Origin: Agreia bicolorata
GTDB lineage: Bacteria; Actinomycetota; Actinomycetes; Actinomycetales; Microbacteriaceae
NCBI RefSeq assembly: GCF_000938265.1
Contig: NZ_JYFC01000001.1
Location: 62,001 to 126,000 of the forward strand
Direction: 5' to 3'
DNA: 64,000 nt
Below, in pieces: positions 1 to 9,099 of the stretch. The notes beneath the pieces were generated by a model that saw only the letters and a program-made list of their open reading frames with translations, was not told the DNA's origin and made no database searches. How positions within the stretch are numbered: the stretch's first letter is position 1; each line of letters begins with the position of its first letter. The position numbers were made by a program, and so were the translations under genes.

Positions 1-225
1 CCCCGCTCCACGCTTGACCGCGCGGTTGATGTTGTCGATGGGAACTGAGGTCTTCTTGGCCTTTTGGATGGCATCGACGAGGGTCGGGTTGCCGTTCAGG
101 TCGGCACCGCCGATCTTGGCTGCCACCTCGATGTTCTTGATCAGCTTCGCGAACGACTTTGCTCGGCGCTGGTCTTTGACGGCTTTTTGGTGCTTGGTGG
201 TTGCCCACTTGGAATGCCCGGACAC
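1..225 (-). CDS. yebC: YebC/PmpR family regulator, N-terminal part (runs off the window)
   Basis: The 75 visible codons start at a GTG and encode [15 protein letters not shown], the diagnostic N-terminus of YebC/PmpR proteins. These are cytosolic DNA- or ribosome-associated proteins of about 250 residues that act as regulators or translation factors. The rest of the gene lies beyond base 1. A GGGAG ribosome binding site precedes the GTG, and a TAGACT hexamer at 263-268 is a candidate -10, so the gene may have its own promoter as well as read-through from pdxT. The order pdxS-pdxT-yebC, often followed by ruvC, is conserved in actinobacteria. Family assignment is secure; the molecular role is known only from homologues. 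Confidence 0.93.
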   Translation of the reverse strand, partial: MSGHSKWATTKHQKAVKDQRRAKSFAKLIKNIEVAAKIGGADLNGNPTLVDAIQKAKKTSVPIDNINRAVKRGAG

Positions 226-323
226 TGTTCTGCTCCCTGCGTACTCTGTTCGATCAACGTTCAGTCTAAGTGAGCGGCGTGTTCTGCCTCGGAGAACCGC
301 CGCCCAAACCGGGCGTGCTCGCG

Positions 324-932
324 CTAGCGAGAGGCGCGGACCTTGTCGAGGAAGTACTCGTGGAATCGCACGTCGCCGGTGACCTCCGGGTGGAATGCGG
401 TACCGAGAAGGTTCTGCGACTCGACTGCGACGACGCGCCCGTCGTCGAGGTGCGCGAGTACCGTGACGCCGTCGCCGACTGACTCGACGACCGGCGCGCG
501 GATGAATACGGCGTGCACGGGCGGATCCCCAAGTACCGGCACGGCGAGATCTGTTTCGAACGAATCAAGCTGATTGCCGAAGGCATTCCGTCTCACAGAG
601 ATGGAAAGCCCCCCGAGGGTCTGCTGGCCCGCGATCGCGTCGAGCACGCCGTCGGCCAACATGATGAGGCCGGCGCAGGTGCCGTACACAGGCAGACCGT
701 CCGCGATCGCCGCCCGGAGTGGCTCCGCGAGTCCGAACGCCCGCGAAAGCTTGTCCATAACGCTCGATTCGCCGCCCGGAATGACGAGGCCGTCGATATC
801 TGCGATCTCCTCGGGGCGGCGTACCGATACGGCATCCGCCCCGAGCGAGGTCAGAACTCGAAGATGCTCTCGAAAATCGCCCTGCAGGGCGAGCACGCCG
901 ACGCGCGGGGCGTTGCCGCGACTACCAGCCAC
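324..932 (-). CDS. pdxT: Pyridoxal 5'-phosphate synthase glutaminase subunit PdxT
   Basis: PdxT (202 residues from the chosen GTG) hydrolyses glutamine and passes ammonia to PdxS for PLP synthesis. Visible marks are [13 protein letters not shown] at the N-terminus, the oxyanion segment [12 protein letters not shown], the nucleophile elbow GTCAGLIML with the catalytic Cys, and FHPEVTGD near the end carrying the His-Glu of the class I amidotransferase triad. The frame stays open upstream to 1067, but that part is antisense to nothing recognisable and lies inside pdxS. The GTG at 932 overlaps the pdxS stop by 11 bases and gives the usual length, so it is preferred. It is translationally coupled to pdxS. 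Confidence 0.93.
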   Translation of the reverse strand: MAGSRGNAPRVGVLALQGDFREHLRVLTSLGADAVSVRRPEEIADIDGLVIPGGESSVMDKLSRAFGLAEPLRAAIADGLPVYGTCAGLIMLADGVLDAIAGQQTLGGLSISVRRNAFGNQLDSFETDLAVPVLGDPPVHAVFIRAPVVESVGDGVTVLAHLDDGRVVAVESQNLLGTAFHPEVTGDVRFHEYFLDKVRASR

Positions 933-1839
933 GCTCTGCGAGGCGGTGGGGAGCGGCGACATCCGACACGTTGATTCCGACCATCGCCTCACCGAGACCA
1001 CGCGAGACCTCGGCGACGACCGACGGGTCATCGAAGAAGGTGGTCGCCTTGACGATCGCGGCGGCACGTTCGGCCGGGTTGCCCGACTTGAAGATGCCCG
1101 AACCCACGAACACGCCGTCGGCTCCGAGCTGCATCATCATCGCCGCGTCGGCGGGGGTAGCCACGCCGCCTGCCGTGAACAGCACCACCGGAAGAGTTCC
1201 GGTCTCGGCGATCTCCACAACGAGGTCGTACGGAGCCTGCAGTTCCTTCGCGGCGACGTAGAGCTCGTCTTTCGACATCGACGACAGTGCGGCGATCTCC
1301 GATTTGATCTTGCGGATGTGCTTGGTGGCCTCGGACACGTCTCCGGTTCCGGCCTCACCCTTGGAGCGGATCATCGCCGCGCCCTCGTTGATGCGGCGCA
1401 GAGCTTCACCGAGGTTGGTGGCGCCGCACACGAAGGGAACCTGGAACTTCCACTTGTCGATGTGGTTGACGTAGTCGGCGGGGCTCAGAACCTCGGACTC
1501 GTCGATGTAGTCGACGCCGAGAACCTGGAGAACCTGCGCTTCCACGAAGTGGCCGATGCGCGCCTTCGCCATGACCGGGATGGAGACGGCGCCGATGATG
1601 CCGTCGATGAGGTCGGGGTCGCTCATACGCGCGACGCCGCCCTGCGATCGGATGTCGGCGGGAACGCGCTCCAGCGCCATGACAGCGACGGCGCCCGCTT
1701 CTTCGGCGATCTTCGCCTGCTCGGCGTTGACGACGTCCATGATCACGCCGCCCTTCAGCATCTCGGCGAGACCGCGCTTGACGCGGCTCGATCCGTGCTC
1801 GGTACGGCCGGTCTGGGAAGGTGTTTCTAGGGTGCTCAT
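922..1839 (-). CDS. pdxS: Pyridoxal 5'-phosphate synthase lyase subunit PdxS
   Basis: PdxS makes PLP from ribose 5-phosphate, glyceraldehyde 3-phosphate and ammonia as a dodecamer with PdxT. The 305-residue product has the highly conserved opening [20 protein letters not shown], then [10 protein letters not shown] and the glycine-rich phosphate-binding loop [14 protein letters not shown] near residue 245. Length is normal. GAGAGGAC lies just upstream of the ATG. With pdxT it provides the DXP-independent vitamin B6 route, even though dxs occurs elsewhere in the window for isoprenoids. Confidence 0.96.
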   Translation of the reverse strand: MSTLETPSQTGRTEHGSSRVKRGLAEMLKGGVIMDVVNAEQAKIAEEAGAVAVMALERVPADIRSQGGVARMSDPDLIDGIIGAVSIPVMAKARIGHFVEAQVLQVLGVDYIDESEVLSPADYVNHIDKWKFQVPFVCGATNLGEALRRINEGAAMIRSKGEAGTGDVSEATKHIRKIKSEIAALSSMSKDELYVAAKELQAPYDLVVEIAETGTLPVVLFTAGGVATPADAAMMMQLGADGVFVGSGIFKSGNPAERAAAIVKATTFFDDPSVVAEVSRGLGEAMVGINVSDVAAPHRLAERGW

Positions 1840-1879
1840 TGTGTCCTCTCGAACCCGATTCTACTCGGGTGTGTGGTGT

Positions 1880-2446
1880 CTAGACTGACTCGGGCCATGC
1901 GGCGGCGATCGACGTGCGAACGTCTCCGAGCAGCTGTGGAAGTGCTTTCGTCTGGGCGATGATCGGGAAGAAATTGGCGTCCTGAGACCATCGGGGAACG
2001 ACGTGCTGGTGCAGGTGATCCGCGATTCCCGCACCCGCGACTCTGCCCTGATTCATGCCGATATTGAAGCCGTGGCACTGGGATGTCTCACGCACGACCC
2101 GCATCGCGGTCTGCGTGAGGGCAGCGATCTCCACCACCTCGGCCTCCGTGGCATCGTCGTAGAGCGAGACATGGCGGTAGGGGCAGACGAGGAGATGTCC
2201 ACTGTTGTACGGAAACAGGTTCAGCAACACGTAGGCGTGCTTGCCTCGATGAACGATGAGGGCTTCCTCGTCGCTCAACTGCGGCGCCCGACAGAACGGG
2301 CAGGTGTCGTCACCGTTCACCGGGCCGTTCTCGATGTAGACCATCCGGTGCGGCGTCCAGAGCCGCTGGTACGCATCCGGAACCGCCGCGAAATCACCGG
2401 AGTCCTCTATCGGCACTGCGGGGAACTCCTGGTCAGCGGGAATCAC
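1880..2446 (-). CDS. HIT-domain hydrolase (AP4A phosphorylase-like)
   Basis: This 188-residue protein has a Cys pair (CPFCRAP) early and the histidine triad HLHQHVV near residue 140, as in the actinobacterial HIT group that includes the Mycobacterium tuberculosis diadenosine tetraphosphate phosphorylase (Rv2613c). It probably degrades dinucleoside polyphosphates. The GTG start overlaps the thrS stop in GTGA, so the two are translationally coupled, which fits because aminoacyl-tRNA synthetases make AP4A. In mycobacteria pgsA and mannosyltransferase genes lie between this gene and pdxS. Here pdxS follows after only 40 bases. Confidence 0.9.
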   Translation of the reverse strand: MIPADQEFPAVPIEDSGDFAAVPDAYQRLWTPHRMVYIENGPVNGDDTCPFCRAPQLSDEEALIVHRGKHAYVLLNLFPYNSGHLLVCPYRHVSLYDDATEAEVVEIAALTQTAMRVVRETSQCHGFNIGMNQGRVAGAGIADHLHQHVVPRWSQDANFFPIIAQTKALPQLLGDVRTSIAAAWPESV

Positions 2447-4410
2447 GCCTGGCCCTGGCTGGTGACCTGCAGACGCGAATCGATGGCTGCTCGGATGCGG
2501 GCGACGGCTTCGTCGATCGGCACGCCGTTCTCCTGTGTACCGTCGCGGAAGCGGAAGCTCACCGATCCCTGAGCGCGATCCTCTTCTCCTGCGATGAGCA
2601 GGAAGGGAACCTTCTGCAGCGTGTGGTTGCGGATCTTCTTCTGCATGCGGTCGGCGGAGACATCGAGCTCGGCTCGCACACCCTGCTTCTTCAGGGTTGA
2701 CACGACCTCGGCGAGATAGTCCTCGTACTGTTCGGCGATCGGGATGCCCACGACCTGAACGGGCGCAAGCCAGACAGGGAAGGCGCCGGCGTAGTGTTCG
2801 GTGAGCACGCCGAAGAAGCGCTCGATCGAGCCGAAGAGAGCTCGGTGAATCATGACCGGGCGCTGTTTCGTGCCGTCCGACGCCGTGTACTCCAACTCGA
2901 ACCGCTCGGGCAGGTTGAAGTCGAGCTGAACGGTCGACATCTGCCACGTACGGCCGATCGCGTCGCGCGCCTGCACCGAGATCTTGGGACCGTAGAACGC
3001 GGCTCCCCCGGGGTCGGGCACGAGCTCGAGGCCGGACTCGGCGGCGACCTCGGCCAGGGTCGAGGTCGCTTCTTCCCAGACGTCGTCGTCGCCGACGTAC
3101 TTCTCAGGATCTTTGGTCGACAGCTCGAGGTAGAAATCGGTCAGCCCGTAGTCGCGCAGGAGAGCCAGAATGAAGTTGAGCGTCTTGGTCAGCTCTTCCT
3201 TCATGTTCTCGCGGGAGGTGAAGATATGTGCGTCGTCCATCGTGAGCCCGCGCACTCGCGTGAGGCCGTGCACCACGCCTGACTTCTCGTTGCGGTAGAC
3301 GGTGCCGAACTCGAACAGGCGAAGTGGAAGATCCCGATACGACCGACCCGACGACCGATACACGAGGATGTGCATCGGGCAGTTCATGGGCTTGAGGTAG
3401 TAGTCGGCACCCTGGCGAGTGATCTCGCCTTCCTCGTTGCGGCCCTCGTCGAGGTGCATCGGGGGGAACATGCCGTCGGCGTACCAGCCGAGGTGGCCGG
3501 ACTGCTCGAAGAGGTGCGCCTTGGTGATGTGGGGGGTGTAGACGAAGTCGTACCCCTCCTCTTCGTGCTTGCGACGCGAGTAGTCCTCCATCTCACGTCG
3601 GATGATGCCGCCCTTGGGGTGGAAGACGGCGAGCCCGGACCCGATCTCGTCGGGAAAGGAGAAGAGGTCGAGCTCGTTGCCGAGCTTGCGGTGGTCGCGC
3701 TTCGCCGCCTCTTCGAGGCGAGCCTGGTACGCACGCAGCTCGTCCTTGGTCGGCCACGCGGTTCCGTAGATGCGCTGGAGCTGCTTGTTCTTCTCGGAGC
3801 CGCGCCAGTAGGCGGCGGCCAGCCGGGTGATGGAGAACCCGTTTCCGACGAGTCGCGTCGACGGCAGATGCGGGCCGCGGCAGAGGTCCTTCCACAGAGT
3901 CTCGCCCGTCTTGGGGTCGACGTTGTCGTAGATGGTGAGCTCTGCTCCGCCGACCTCGACCGACTCGTCGGCCGTCTCGTCTTCGGGCGCGCCCTTGAGT
4001 CCGATGAGCTCGAGCTTGTACGGCTCATCTGCCAGTTCGGCGCGAGCCTCTTCGTCGGTGACGACGCGGCGGGTGAATCGCTGACCTTGGCGGATGATCC
4101 GCTCCATGGCCTTCTCGATGGCCTTGATGTTCTCGGGAGTGAAGGGCTCGGCGACGTCGAAGTCGTAATAGAAGCCGTCGGTGATGGGCGGGCCGATGCC
4201 CAGCTTCGCCTCGGGGTTGATCGTCTGCACCGCCTGAGCGAGCACGTGGGCTGCGGAGTGGCGGAGAATATTGAGACCATCGGGCGAATCGATCGTCACA
4301 GACTCGACATTGTCACCTGCATCGACCGTCGTGGCGAGGTCGCGCAGTTCGCCGTTCACCCTCATGGCCACGATGGACCGGTCCGGAAAGAGTTCGAATC
4401 CGTCAACCAC
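2443..4410 (-). CDS. thrS: Threonyl-tRNA synthetase
   Basis: Charges tRNA-Thr. The 655-residue protein shows the TGS-like N-terminus, the editing-domain motif [12 protein letters not shown], the class II catalytic core with the zinc-binding [13 protein letters not shown], the segment [16 protein letters not shown], and motif 3 in [15 protein letters not shown], followed by the anticodon-binding domain. A GTG start at 4410 sits 10 nt after AAGGAG. Length matches the family. It heads the operon thrS-HIT. The upstream leader of about 90 bases shows no T-box. Confidence 0.97.
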   Translation of the reverse strand: MVDGFELFPDRSIVAMRVNGELRDLATTVDAGDNVESVTIDSPDGLNILRHSAAHVLAQAVQTINPEAKLGIGPPITDGFYYDFDVAEPFTPENIKAIEKAMERIIRQGQRFTRRVVTDEEARAELADEPYKLELIGLKGAPEDETADESVEVGGAELTIYDNVDPKTGETLWKDLCRGPHLPSTRLVGNGFSITRLAAAYWRGSEKNKQLQRIYGTAWPTKDELRAYQARLEEAAKRDHRKLGNELDLFSFPDEIGSGLAVFHPKGGIIRREMEDYSRRKHEEEGYDFVYTPHITKAHLFEQSGHLGWYADGMFPPMHLDEGRNEEGEITRQGADYYLKPMNCPMHILVYRSSGRSYRDLPLRLFEFGTVYRNEKSGVVHGLTRVRGLTMDDAHIFTSRENMKEELTKTLNFILALLRDYGLTDFYLELSTKDPEKYVGDDDVWEEATSTLAEVAAESGLELVPDPGGAAFYGPKISVQARDAIGRTWQMSTVQLDFNLPERFELEYTASDGTKQRPVMIHRALFGSIERFFGVLTEHYAGAFPVWLAPVQVVGIPIAEQYEDYLAEVVSTLKKQGVRAELDVSADRMQKKIRNHTLQKVPFLLIAGEEDRAQGSVSFRFRDGTQENGVPIDEAVARIRAAIDSRLQVTSQGQA

Positions 4411-4522
4411 TTTTGTCCCGCTCCTTGTTATGTCACCGACCTATCCACTGTAGTGCCGGGTACGAGCAGCTCGATCCCGCGACGTGCGGCGTGAGCGTGG
4501 GGCGCCGGATGCCCGGGAACGA

Positions 4523-4549
4523 CAAAAGCCCCCGGTTTCCCGGGGGCTT
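4523..4549 (-). terminator. Intrinsic terminator of the tRNA Gly-Cys-Val unit
   Basis: A perfect 10-bp stem (4526-4535 with 4540-4549, GC-rich) with a 4-base loop is followed on the minus strand by TTTTG. It lies 10 bases after the 3' end of tRNA-Val and ends the tRNA transcript before thrS. Confidence 0.85.
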
Positions 4550-4558
4550 CATCTTCTG

Positions 4559-4630
4559 TGGGCGATACTGGGATCGAACCAGTGACCTCTTCCGTGTCAG
4601 GGAAGCGCGCTACCGCTGCGCCAATCGCCC
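4559..4630 (-). tRNA. tRNA-Val (GAC)
   Basis: A 72-base cloverleaf read on the minus strand. The acceptor stem GGGCGAT pairs with ATCGCCC, the anticodon loop CTGACAC gives anticodon GAC, the T loop is GGTTCGATCC and the discriminator is A. No CCA is encoded. It is the last tRNA in the transcript Gly-Cys-Val. Confidence 0.96.
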
Positions 4631-4680
4631 ATTCGTTGTGTCTCGGTAAGAGACCGGGTGAGTGAAACCCTATTGAGTGG

Positions 4681-4751
4681 AGGTGGCGACGGGATTTGAA
4701 CCCGTGTGGACGGCTTTGCAGGCCGCTGCCTCGCCTCTCGGCCACGCCACC
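4681..4751 (-). tRNA. tRNA-Cys (GCA)
   Basis: A 71-base cloverleaf. The acceptor stem is GGTGGCG/CGCCACC, the anticodon loop CTGCAAA gives anticodon GCA, the T arm holds GGTTCAAATCC and the discriminator is U, as expected for tRNA-Cys. It lies between tRNA-Gly and tRNA-Val. Confidence 0.96.
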
Positions 4752-4804
4752 ATTCATTGAGCTACACATGACACATGACTGTGCTTTGTGAATCTTCTCA
4801 CTCG

Positions 4805-4876
4805 AGCGGATGACGAGATTCGAACTCGCGACCCTAACCTTGGCAAGGTTATGCGCTACCACTGCGCCACATCCGC
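4805..4876 (-). tRNA. tRNA-Gly (GCC)
   Basis: A 72-base cloverleaf. The acceptor stem is GCGGATG/CATCCGC, the anticodon loop TTGCCAA gives anticodon GCC, the T arm is GAGTTCGAATCTC and the discriminator is U. It is first in the Gly-Cys-Val transcript typical of actinobacteria. Confidence 0.96.
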
Positions 4877-4905
4877 ATTTGCTCGCTTTTCGGCGTGCGT
4901 TGAAG

Positions 4906-4935
4906 ACTCTAGCCGAAACATCGCGGCATGACCAA
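4906..4935 (-). promoter_or_regulatory. Promoter of the tRNA Gly-Cys-Val unit
   Basis: On the minus strand TTGGTC (4935-4930) and TAGAGT (4911-4906) are separated by 18 bases, about 30 bases upstream of tRNA-Gly. Inferred from spacing and position only. Confidence 0.6.
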
Positions 4936-5120
4936 ACCGAGCGCTTTTCAGGTTCCTGGAATCGTCGGCCGAGATGCTTTCAAGCCCGGGATCAGGCCGA
5001 AGTCGGGCGCTGAATGTGACGGGGCAGCCCGGGCGTGTCGGCGCGATTCCTCTCGTCGATGTGCGATGCGTGCGTCACGTCGGCTAGGATCGATCCGCGC
5101 TGCTTCGTGCGGCGCGTGAC
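4936..5120. other. Intergenic region between divergent tRNA units
   Basis: No coding signal seen. A TAGGAT hexamer at 5085-5090 on the plus strand is a candidate -10 for the tRNA-Val (CAC) that starts at 5121; its -35 is poor. Confidence 0.4.
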
Positions 5121-5193
5121 GGGCGATTGGCGCAGTTGGTAGCGCGCTTCGTTCACACCGAAGAGGTCATCGGTTCGAGTCCGGTATCGCCCA
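5121..5193 (+). tRNA. tRNA-Val (CAC)
   Basis: A 73-base cloverleaf. The acceptor stem is GGGCGAT/ATCGCCC, the anticodon loop TTCACAC gives anticodon CAC, the T arm contains GGTTCGAGTCC and the discriminator is A. It is a separate transcription unit, divergent from the neighbouring cluster that holds the GAC isoacceptor. Confidence 0.96.
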
Positions 5194-5199
5194 CCCGTC

Positions 5200-5240
5200 G
5201 AAAGCCCCGATCAATCGCGAGATTGTTCGGGGCTTTTCTC
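5200..5240. terminator. Bidirectional terminator of tRNA-Val(CAC) and the YhhN-like gene
   Basis: AAAGCCCCGA (5201-5210) pairs with TCGGGGCTTT (5227-5236), and CAATC/GATTG (5212-5216, 5221-5225) extends the stem around a GCGA loop. TTTTC follows on the plus strand. The stop codon of the convergent gene lies inside the stem. Confidence 0.85.
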
Positions 5241-5909
5241 GTTCATCGACCGTGCCGCGCGAACCGCGCCCCACGCGATGAGTCCCTGACCTGCGAGATA
5301 CAGGGCCATGATGATCAGATCCTGCTGAACGAGCTCGAAGTCCGGCAGAAAGATGCGGCACGCGAGCAGGCTGTCGGAGCAGACAAATAGCAGAGCGCCA
5401 ATGGCCGTCAGCCTGTTCGTCGCTAGGGCTGCGGCGCCGGATGCTCCGAGCACGAGACCGTAGGCCGCCACCGGCACGAGCAGTGTGCCGAGCGACGGTT
5501 GCAGCAGAAGCACAAAGGCAATCCACCAAAGAACATAGAGATATGCCGCCAAAGGAACGGGCCGGCGTCTGAACGACGAGGCGAATGCCACGAGGTATAC
5601 CAGGTGGGCGAGGAAGAAAGCCGCAAGGCCCAGCAGAAAACCGACGTCACCCGGCGAGGACAGCAGCACGTCGCCCAGCCAGGAGAACGCCAGGGCGGCC
5701 ACAATGAGCACGATGCCGGCGCCTCCGCGTCGTGCGCTCACCACGAGAGCGACCAGCATCAGTGCTGGCATCAGCAAAGGCTTCGTCCACCCGGCCAGTT
5801 CCGGCAGGCCGGCTGCCAAAGCGACGAGGTGCGCGGCGGACAGGATAAGAAAGAGAACGACCGCCCAGCGGTGGCGTGAGGTGCTCACCCGTGCTCGACC
5901 GTCGATCAT
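5211..5909 (-). CDS. YhhN/TMEM86-family membrane protein (lysoplasmalogenase-like)
   Basis: The 232-residue product is almost entirely hydrophobic with about eight predicted membrane spans. It carries the family marks TKPLLMPALML early and FSWLGDVLLSS near residue 75, the acidic pair region typical of YhhN/TMEM86 proteins. Some members hydrolyse the vinyl ether of lysoplasmalogens. Substrate here is unknown, since plasmalogens are not established for this organism. The stop codon lies within the shared terminator stem. The ATG at 5909 is the best start available, though no strong ribosome binding site precedes it. Confidence 0.85.
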   Translation of the reverse strand: MIDGRARVSTSRHRWAVVLFLILSAAHLVALAAGLPELAGWTKPLLMPALMLVALVVSARRGGAGIVLIVAALAFSWLGDVLLSSPGDVGFLLGLAAFFLAHLVYLVAFASSFRRRPVPLAAYLYVLWWIAFVLLLQPSLGTLLVPVAAYGLVLGASGAAALATNRLTAIGALLFVCSDSLLACRIFLPDFELVQQDLIIMALYLAGQGLIAWGAVRAARSMNEKSPEQSRD

Positions 5910-6029
5910 GCATCACACTGTGGCACGGGGCGAGCCGATGGTGAAGCGTCAGGGGAATACCCGGCCCGACGGGTCCGTTGCCCCAACGGATACATTTGCA
6001 TGGAAGCCGCAGAGAACGAGGAGATCGAC

Positions 6030-7067
6030 ATGACCCAGCAACTCGAGTTAGGACTGGACACGTTCGGAGATGTCACGGCTGATCCCGATGGCACGCCTCG
6101 CAGCTACGCTCAGGTCATTCGAGACGTCATTGCGGAGGGCGTGCTGGCCGATCAGGTTGGAGTCGACTTCATCGGTCTGGGCGAGCATCACCGCGACGAC
6201 TTCGCGATCTCCGCACCGGATGTCGCTCTCGCGGCGATCGCAGGCCAGACGTCGCGCATCCGACTCGGTTCTGCGGTCACGGTTCTCAGCTCCGACGACC
6301 CCGTGCGCGTCTTCCAGCGCTTCGCCACGCTGGACGCGGCATCCAACGGCCGTGCCGAGGTCATTCTCGGTCGCGGCTCGTTCACCGAGTCGTTTCCCTT
6401 GTTCGGCTACGAGCTCAGCCAATATGAGGAGCTGTTCGAAGAGAAGCTCGACATCTTCACTCGCCTGCTGACCGAGAAGCCGGTCACCTGGCAGGGCAGC
6501 ACCCGGCCCGCGCTGGTCGACCAGCGCGTGTTCCCGACCACCGAATCCGGAAACCTGAAGACGTGGATCGGCGTCGGGGGAAGTCCCGAGTCGGTAGTGC
6601 GTGCCGCGAGATACGGGCTTCCCCTGATGCTCGCCATCATCGGCGGCGACCCCGTGCGGTTCGCGCCCTATGCGGATCTCTACAGGCGCGCCCTGGCGCA
6701 GCTCGAGAGCCCCGAACTGCCGATCGGGGTGCACTCCCCCGGATACGTTGCAGCGACCGATGAGCAGGCCCGCGAGGAGTTCTGGCCCGAATACAAGAAG
6801 ATGCGCGACCGCATCGGCGCCGACCGCGGCTGGCCTCCCATGGCCCGATCGGAGTTCGACCGCGAAGCCGGCCCGCACGGGTCGCTGTATGTCGGATCGC
6901 CTGAAACAGTCGCCCAGAAGATCGCGTCGACCGTGCGCGCGATCGGTGCTAGCCGCTTCGACCTCAAGTACAGCGCCGGTCCCCTGTCGCATGATCTGCT
7001 CATGACCTGCATCGAGCTCTACGGAACCGTGGTCATTCCGCGCGTTCGCGAATTGCTCGCCGAATGA
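6030..7067 (+). CDS. LLM-class flavin-dependent oxidoreductase (luciferase-like)
   Basis: The 345-residue protein has the bacterial luciferase-like fold: ELGLDTFG at the start, GLGEHHRDDFAISAPDVALAA near residue 55, GSAVTVLSSDDPVRVFQRFATLD and GRAEVILGRGSF in the flavin-binding half. It probably uses FMN or F420 for an oxidation of unknown substrate. The frame is open from 6000, but GAGGAG sits 7 nt before the ATG at 6030, which also matches family N-termini. Its stop overlaps the next gene's start (ATGA), so it is coupled to an MFS exporter. Confidence 0.9.
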   Translation: MTQQLELGLDTFGDVTADPDGTPRSYAQVIRDVIAEGVLADQVGVDFIGLGEHHRDDFAISAPDVALAAIAGQTSRIRLGSAVTVLSSDDPVRVFQRFATLDAASNGRAEVILGRGSFTESFPLFGYELSQYEELFEEKLDIFTRLLTEKPVTWQGSTRPALVDQRVFPTTESGNLKTWIGVGGSPESVVRAARYGLPLMLAIIGGDPVRFAPYADLYRRALAQLESPELPIGVHSPGYVAATDEQAREEFWPEYKKMRDRIGADRGWPPMARSEFDREAGPHGSLYVGSPETVAQKIASTVRAIGASRFDLKYSAGPLSHDLLMTCIELYGTVVIPRVRELLAE

Positions 7068-8500
7068 CGGCCGTCGATATGAGCGGGGTCGGCTTCAGAT
7101 CCCAGCGTGGCCCCGTTCTCATCGCCCTGATGGTGACGACCGGTCTCGTGGCGATCGATGCGACGATTCTCGCCACGGCGGTTCCGTCGATCGTCGACGA
7201 TCTGGGAGGCTTCGCCCAGTTCCCGTGGCTGTTCTCGATCTATCTGCTCGCGCAGGCCGTGTCTGTGCCTCTCTACGCGAAGCTCTCCGACACGGTGGGC
7301 CGTAAACCGATCATCCTCGTCGGTGTGGGCCTCTTCCTGCTCGGGTCAATTCTCTGCGGATTCGCGTGGAGCCTGCCCGCACTCATCGCGTTCCGCGCGG
7401 TGCAGGGGCTGGGCGCCGGCGCCGTGCAGCCGATGGCGATCACCATCGCCGGCGACATCTACTCGGTCGCGGAGCGCGCCAAAGTGCAGGGCTATCTGGC
7501 CAGTGTCTGGGCCATCAGCTCCGTCGCGGGCCCGACTCTCGGCGGGGTGTTCTCCGAGTTCGTGTCATGGCGCTGGATCTTCTTTATCAACATCCCGCTC
7601 TGTCTCGTCGCAGGGTGGATGCTTGTGGGCCGGTTTCACGAGAAGATCGAGAAACGCAAACACCGGCTCGACATCGCCGGAGCCGTTCTTCTCACGGCGG
7701 GGCTCAGCCTCGTCATCCTCGCCGTACTGGAGGGCGGGCAGGCGTGGACGTGGGATTCGGTTCCGAGCATCGTGGCGTTCACCGTCGGCGGCGCGCTCCT
7801 CGCAGTCTTCGTTATGGTCGAGCGGCGTGCGGCCGAGCCGATACTCCCCCTCTGGGTCTTCTCCCGTCGACTGCTCATCACAACGACGCTCATTTCGCTG
7901 GGTGTCGGGGCGATCCTCATCGGCCTGACCTCGTACGTGCCGACGTTCCTCGAAGGTGTCGCCGGTGCGTCCCCGCTCCTCGCGGGATTGGCTCTGGCCG
8001 CTCTCACCATCGGATGGCCCATCTCTGCATCGCTGTCAGGTCGGTTCTATCTTCGGCTGGGCTTTCGCGTGACCGTGCTCATCGGCATCGGCCTCGCCAT
8101 TCTCGGAGCGGGTGCGCTGATCGTGATCTACCCGAGTGCGAACATCTTGCTGGTCGCGGTGAGTTGCTTTCTGGTGGGCCTCGGACTCGGTCTCGTGGCG
8201 ACCCCGAGTCTGATCGCGGCCCAGTCGAGCGTGCCGTGGAACGAGCGCGGCGTCGTGACCGGCACGAACCTGTTCTCCCGTTCGATCGGCAGCGCCGTCG
8301 GCGTCGCCGTATTCGGAGCGATCGCGAACAGCATCTTCGCCGCCAGTTCGAGGGGCGAGAGCGATCCCTCGGTTCTGACGAACGCATCGGGGGCTGTCTT
8401 CGCGGCCGTGCTCGTGTGCGCTCTGTTCACCGGTGCCGCCGCTCTGGCTATGCCGCAGGCCCGGGTTGAGGATGTCGAGCACGTGGAGACGACGCGGTAG
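7064..8500 (+). CDS. MFS transporter, DHA2/EmrB-QacA type exporter
   Basis: A 478-residue protein with about 14 hydrophobic spans. The loop 2-3 motif reads YAKLSDTVGRKPIILVG, the MFS signature, and VDATILATAVPSIVDDLG in span 1 is typical of drug:H+ antiporters of the DHA2 group. It probably exports a toxic small molecule. It starts at an ATG inside the stop of the oxidoreductase, which suggests a detoxification pair. It ends 9 bases from the convergent PemK-like gene. Confidence 0.9.
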   Translation: MTAVDMSGVGFRSQRGPVLIALMVTTGLVAIDATILATAVPSIVDDLGGFAQFPWLFSIYLLAQAVSVPLYAKLSDTVGRKPIILVGVGLFLLGSILCGFAWSLPALIAFRAVQGLGAGAVQPMAITIAGDIYSVAERAKVQGYLASVWAISSVAGPTLGGVFSEFVSWRWIFFINIPLCLVAGWMLVGRFHEKIEKRKHRLDIAGAVLLTAGLSLVILAVLEGGQAWTWDSVPSIVAFTVGGALLAVFVMVERRAAEPILPLWVFSRRLLITTTLISLGVGAILIGLTSYVPTFLEGVAGASPLLAGLALAALTIGWPISASLSGRFYLRLGFRVTVLIGIGLAILGAGALIVIYPSANILLVAVSCFLVGLGLGLVATPSLIAAQSSVPWNERGVVTGTNLFSRSIGSAVGVAVFGAIANSIFAASSRGESDPSVLTNASGAVFAAVLVCALFTGAAALAMPQARVEDVEHVETTR

Positions 8501-8509
8501 CCCGCTCGT

Positions 8510-9034
8510 CTACGGGCGTCGGCCTTTCAGCGCCGACGTCACTGCGGCGAACTGCGCACGACTGACCGAACTCGCCTCGCGTCGCATCCCTGATTCGAAG
8601 ACGCGGAAGACCCTGTCGAGTCGCACCCAGCTCGGGCGGCCCTGCGAGTCCCATGGCCCCGGCCCGACGTAGACGAAGTGTTGCGCATCGCGATCGTGCG
8701 GCTTGCTGGTGAGTTGCAGGGCGAAGACCGACCTCGACGATTCACGCGCCACGATCAGCACGGGCCGATCCTTTCCGCGTCCGTCGTTCTCCTCGTAGGG
8801 CACCCACGTCCAGACGACCTCTCCGGGATCCGGCTTGCCGTCGACCCTGGGGTCGAACACGATGCGACGTCGCCCCAGTGCCTCGATTCCCACCTCGATC
8901 GTGGCATCGGCTCCTGATTGCCCCGGAGACCAGGCAACACCGCGGCCCTGCGGTGAATCGGGCGTAGCCGGCTTGCTCGTGCGGAACGCGGAGAAAAGGC
9001 TCCTCACGATCTTCGTCAGGGCCCGGAGTCTCAT
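8510..9034 (-). CDS. PemK/MazF-superfamily protein, no antitoxin beside it
   Basis: The 174-residue product carries an SH3-like PemK/MazF domain from about residue 60: GEVVWTWVPYEENDG, then GKDRPVLIV and VFALQLTSK, ending with WVRLDRVFRV. MazF relatives are sequence-specific endoribonucleases. An N-terminal extension of about 60 residues is basic and low in conservation. No small antitoxin gene flanks it; this solitary form is widespread in actinobacteria and may not be a toxin. A TACGCT hexamer (9042-9047) lies 7 nt before the ATG, so it is probably leaderless. Confidence 0.8.
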   Translation of the reverse strand: MRLRALTKIVRSLFSAFRTSKPATPDSPQGRGVAWSPGQSGADATIEVGIEALGRRRIVFDPRVDGKPDPGEVVWTWVPYEENDGRGKDRPVLIVARESSRSVFALQLTSKPHDRDAQHFVYVGPGPWDSQGRPSWVRLDRVFRVFESGMRREASSVSRAQFAAVTSALKGRRP

Positions 9035-9059
9035 GAGGCCGAGCGTACAGCGTCGTCAA

Positions 9060-9081
9060 GCCCCCGAGTTTCGTCGGGGGC
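9060..9081. other. GC-rich hairpin in a divergent promoter region
   Basis: GCCCCCGA (9060-9067) and TCGGGGGC (9074-9081) form an 8-bp stem with a 6-base loop. It looks like a terminator, but it lies between two divergent starts and has no T tract. Confidence 0.5.
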
Positions 9082-9099
9082 GGTTGCTAGACAGGGCGG

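Noticed and set aside
4411-4522. T-box or other riboswitch before thrS
   Set aside because: No T-box sequence or specifier-type structure is visible; the nearby hairpin is the tRNA terminator.
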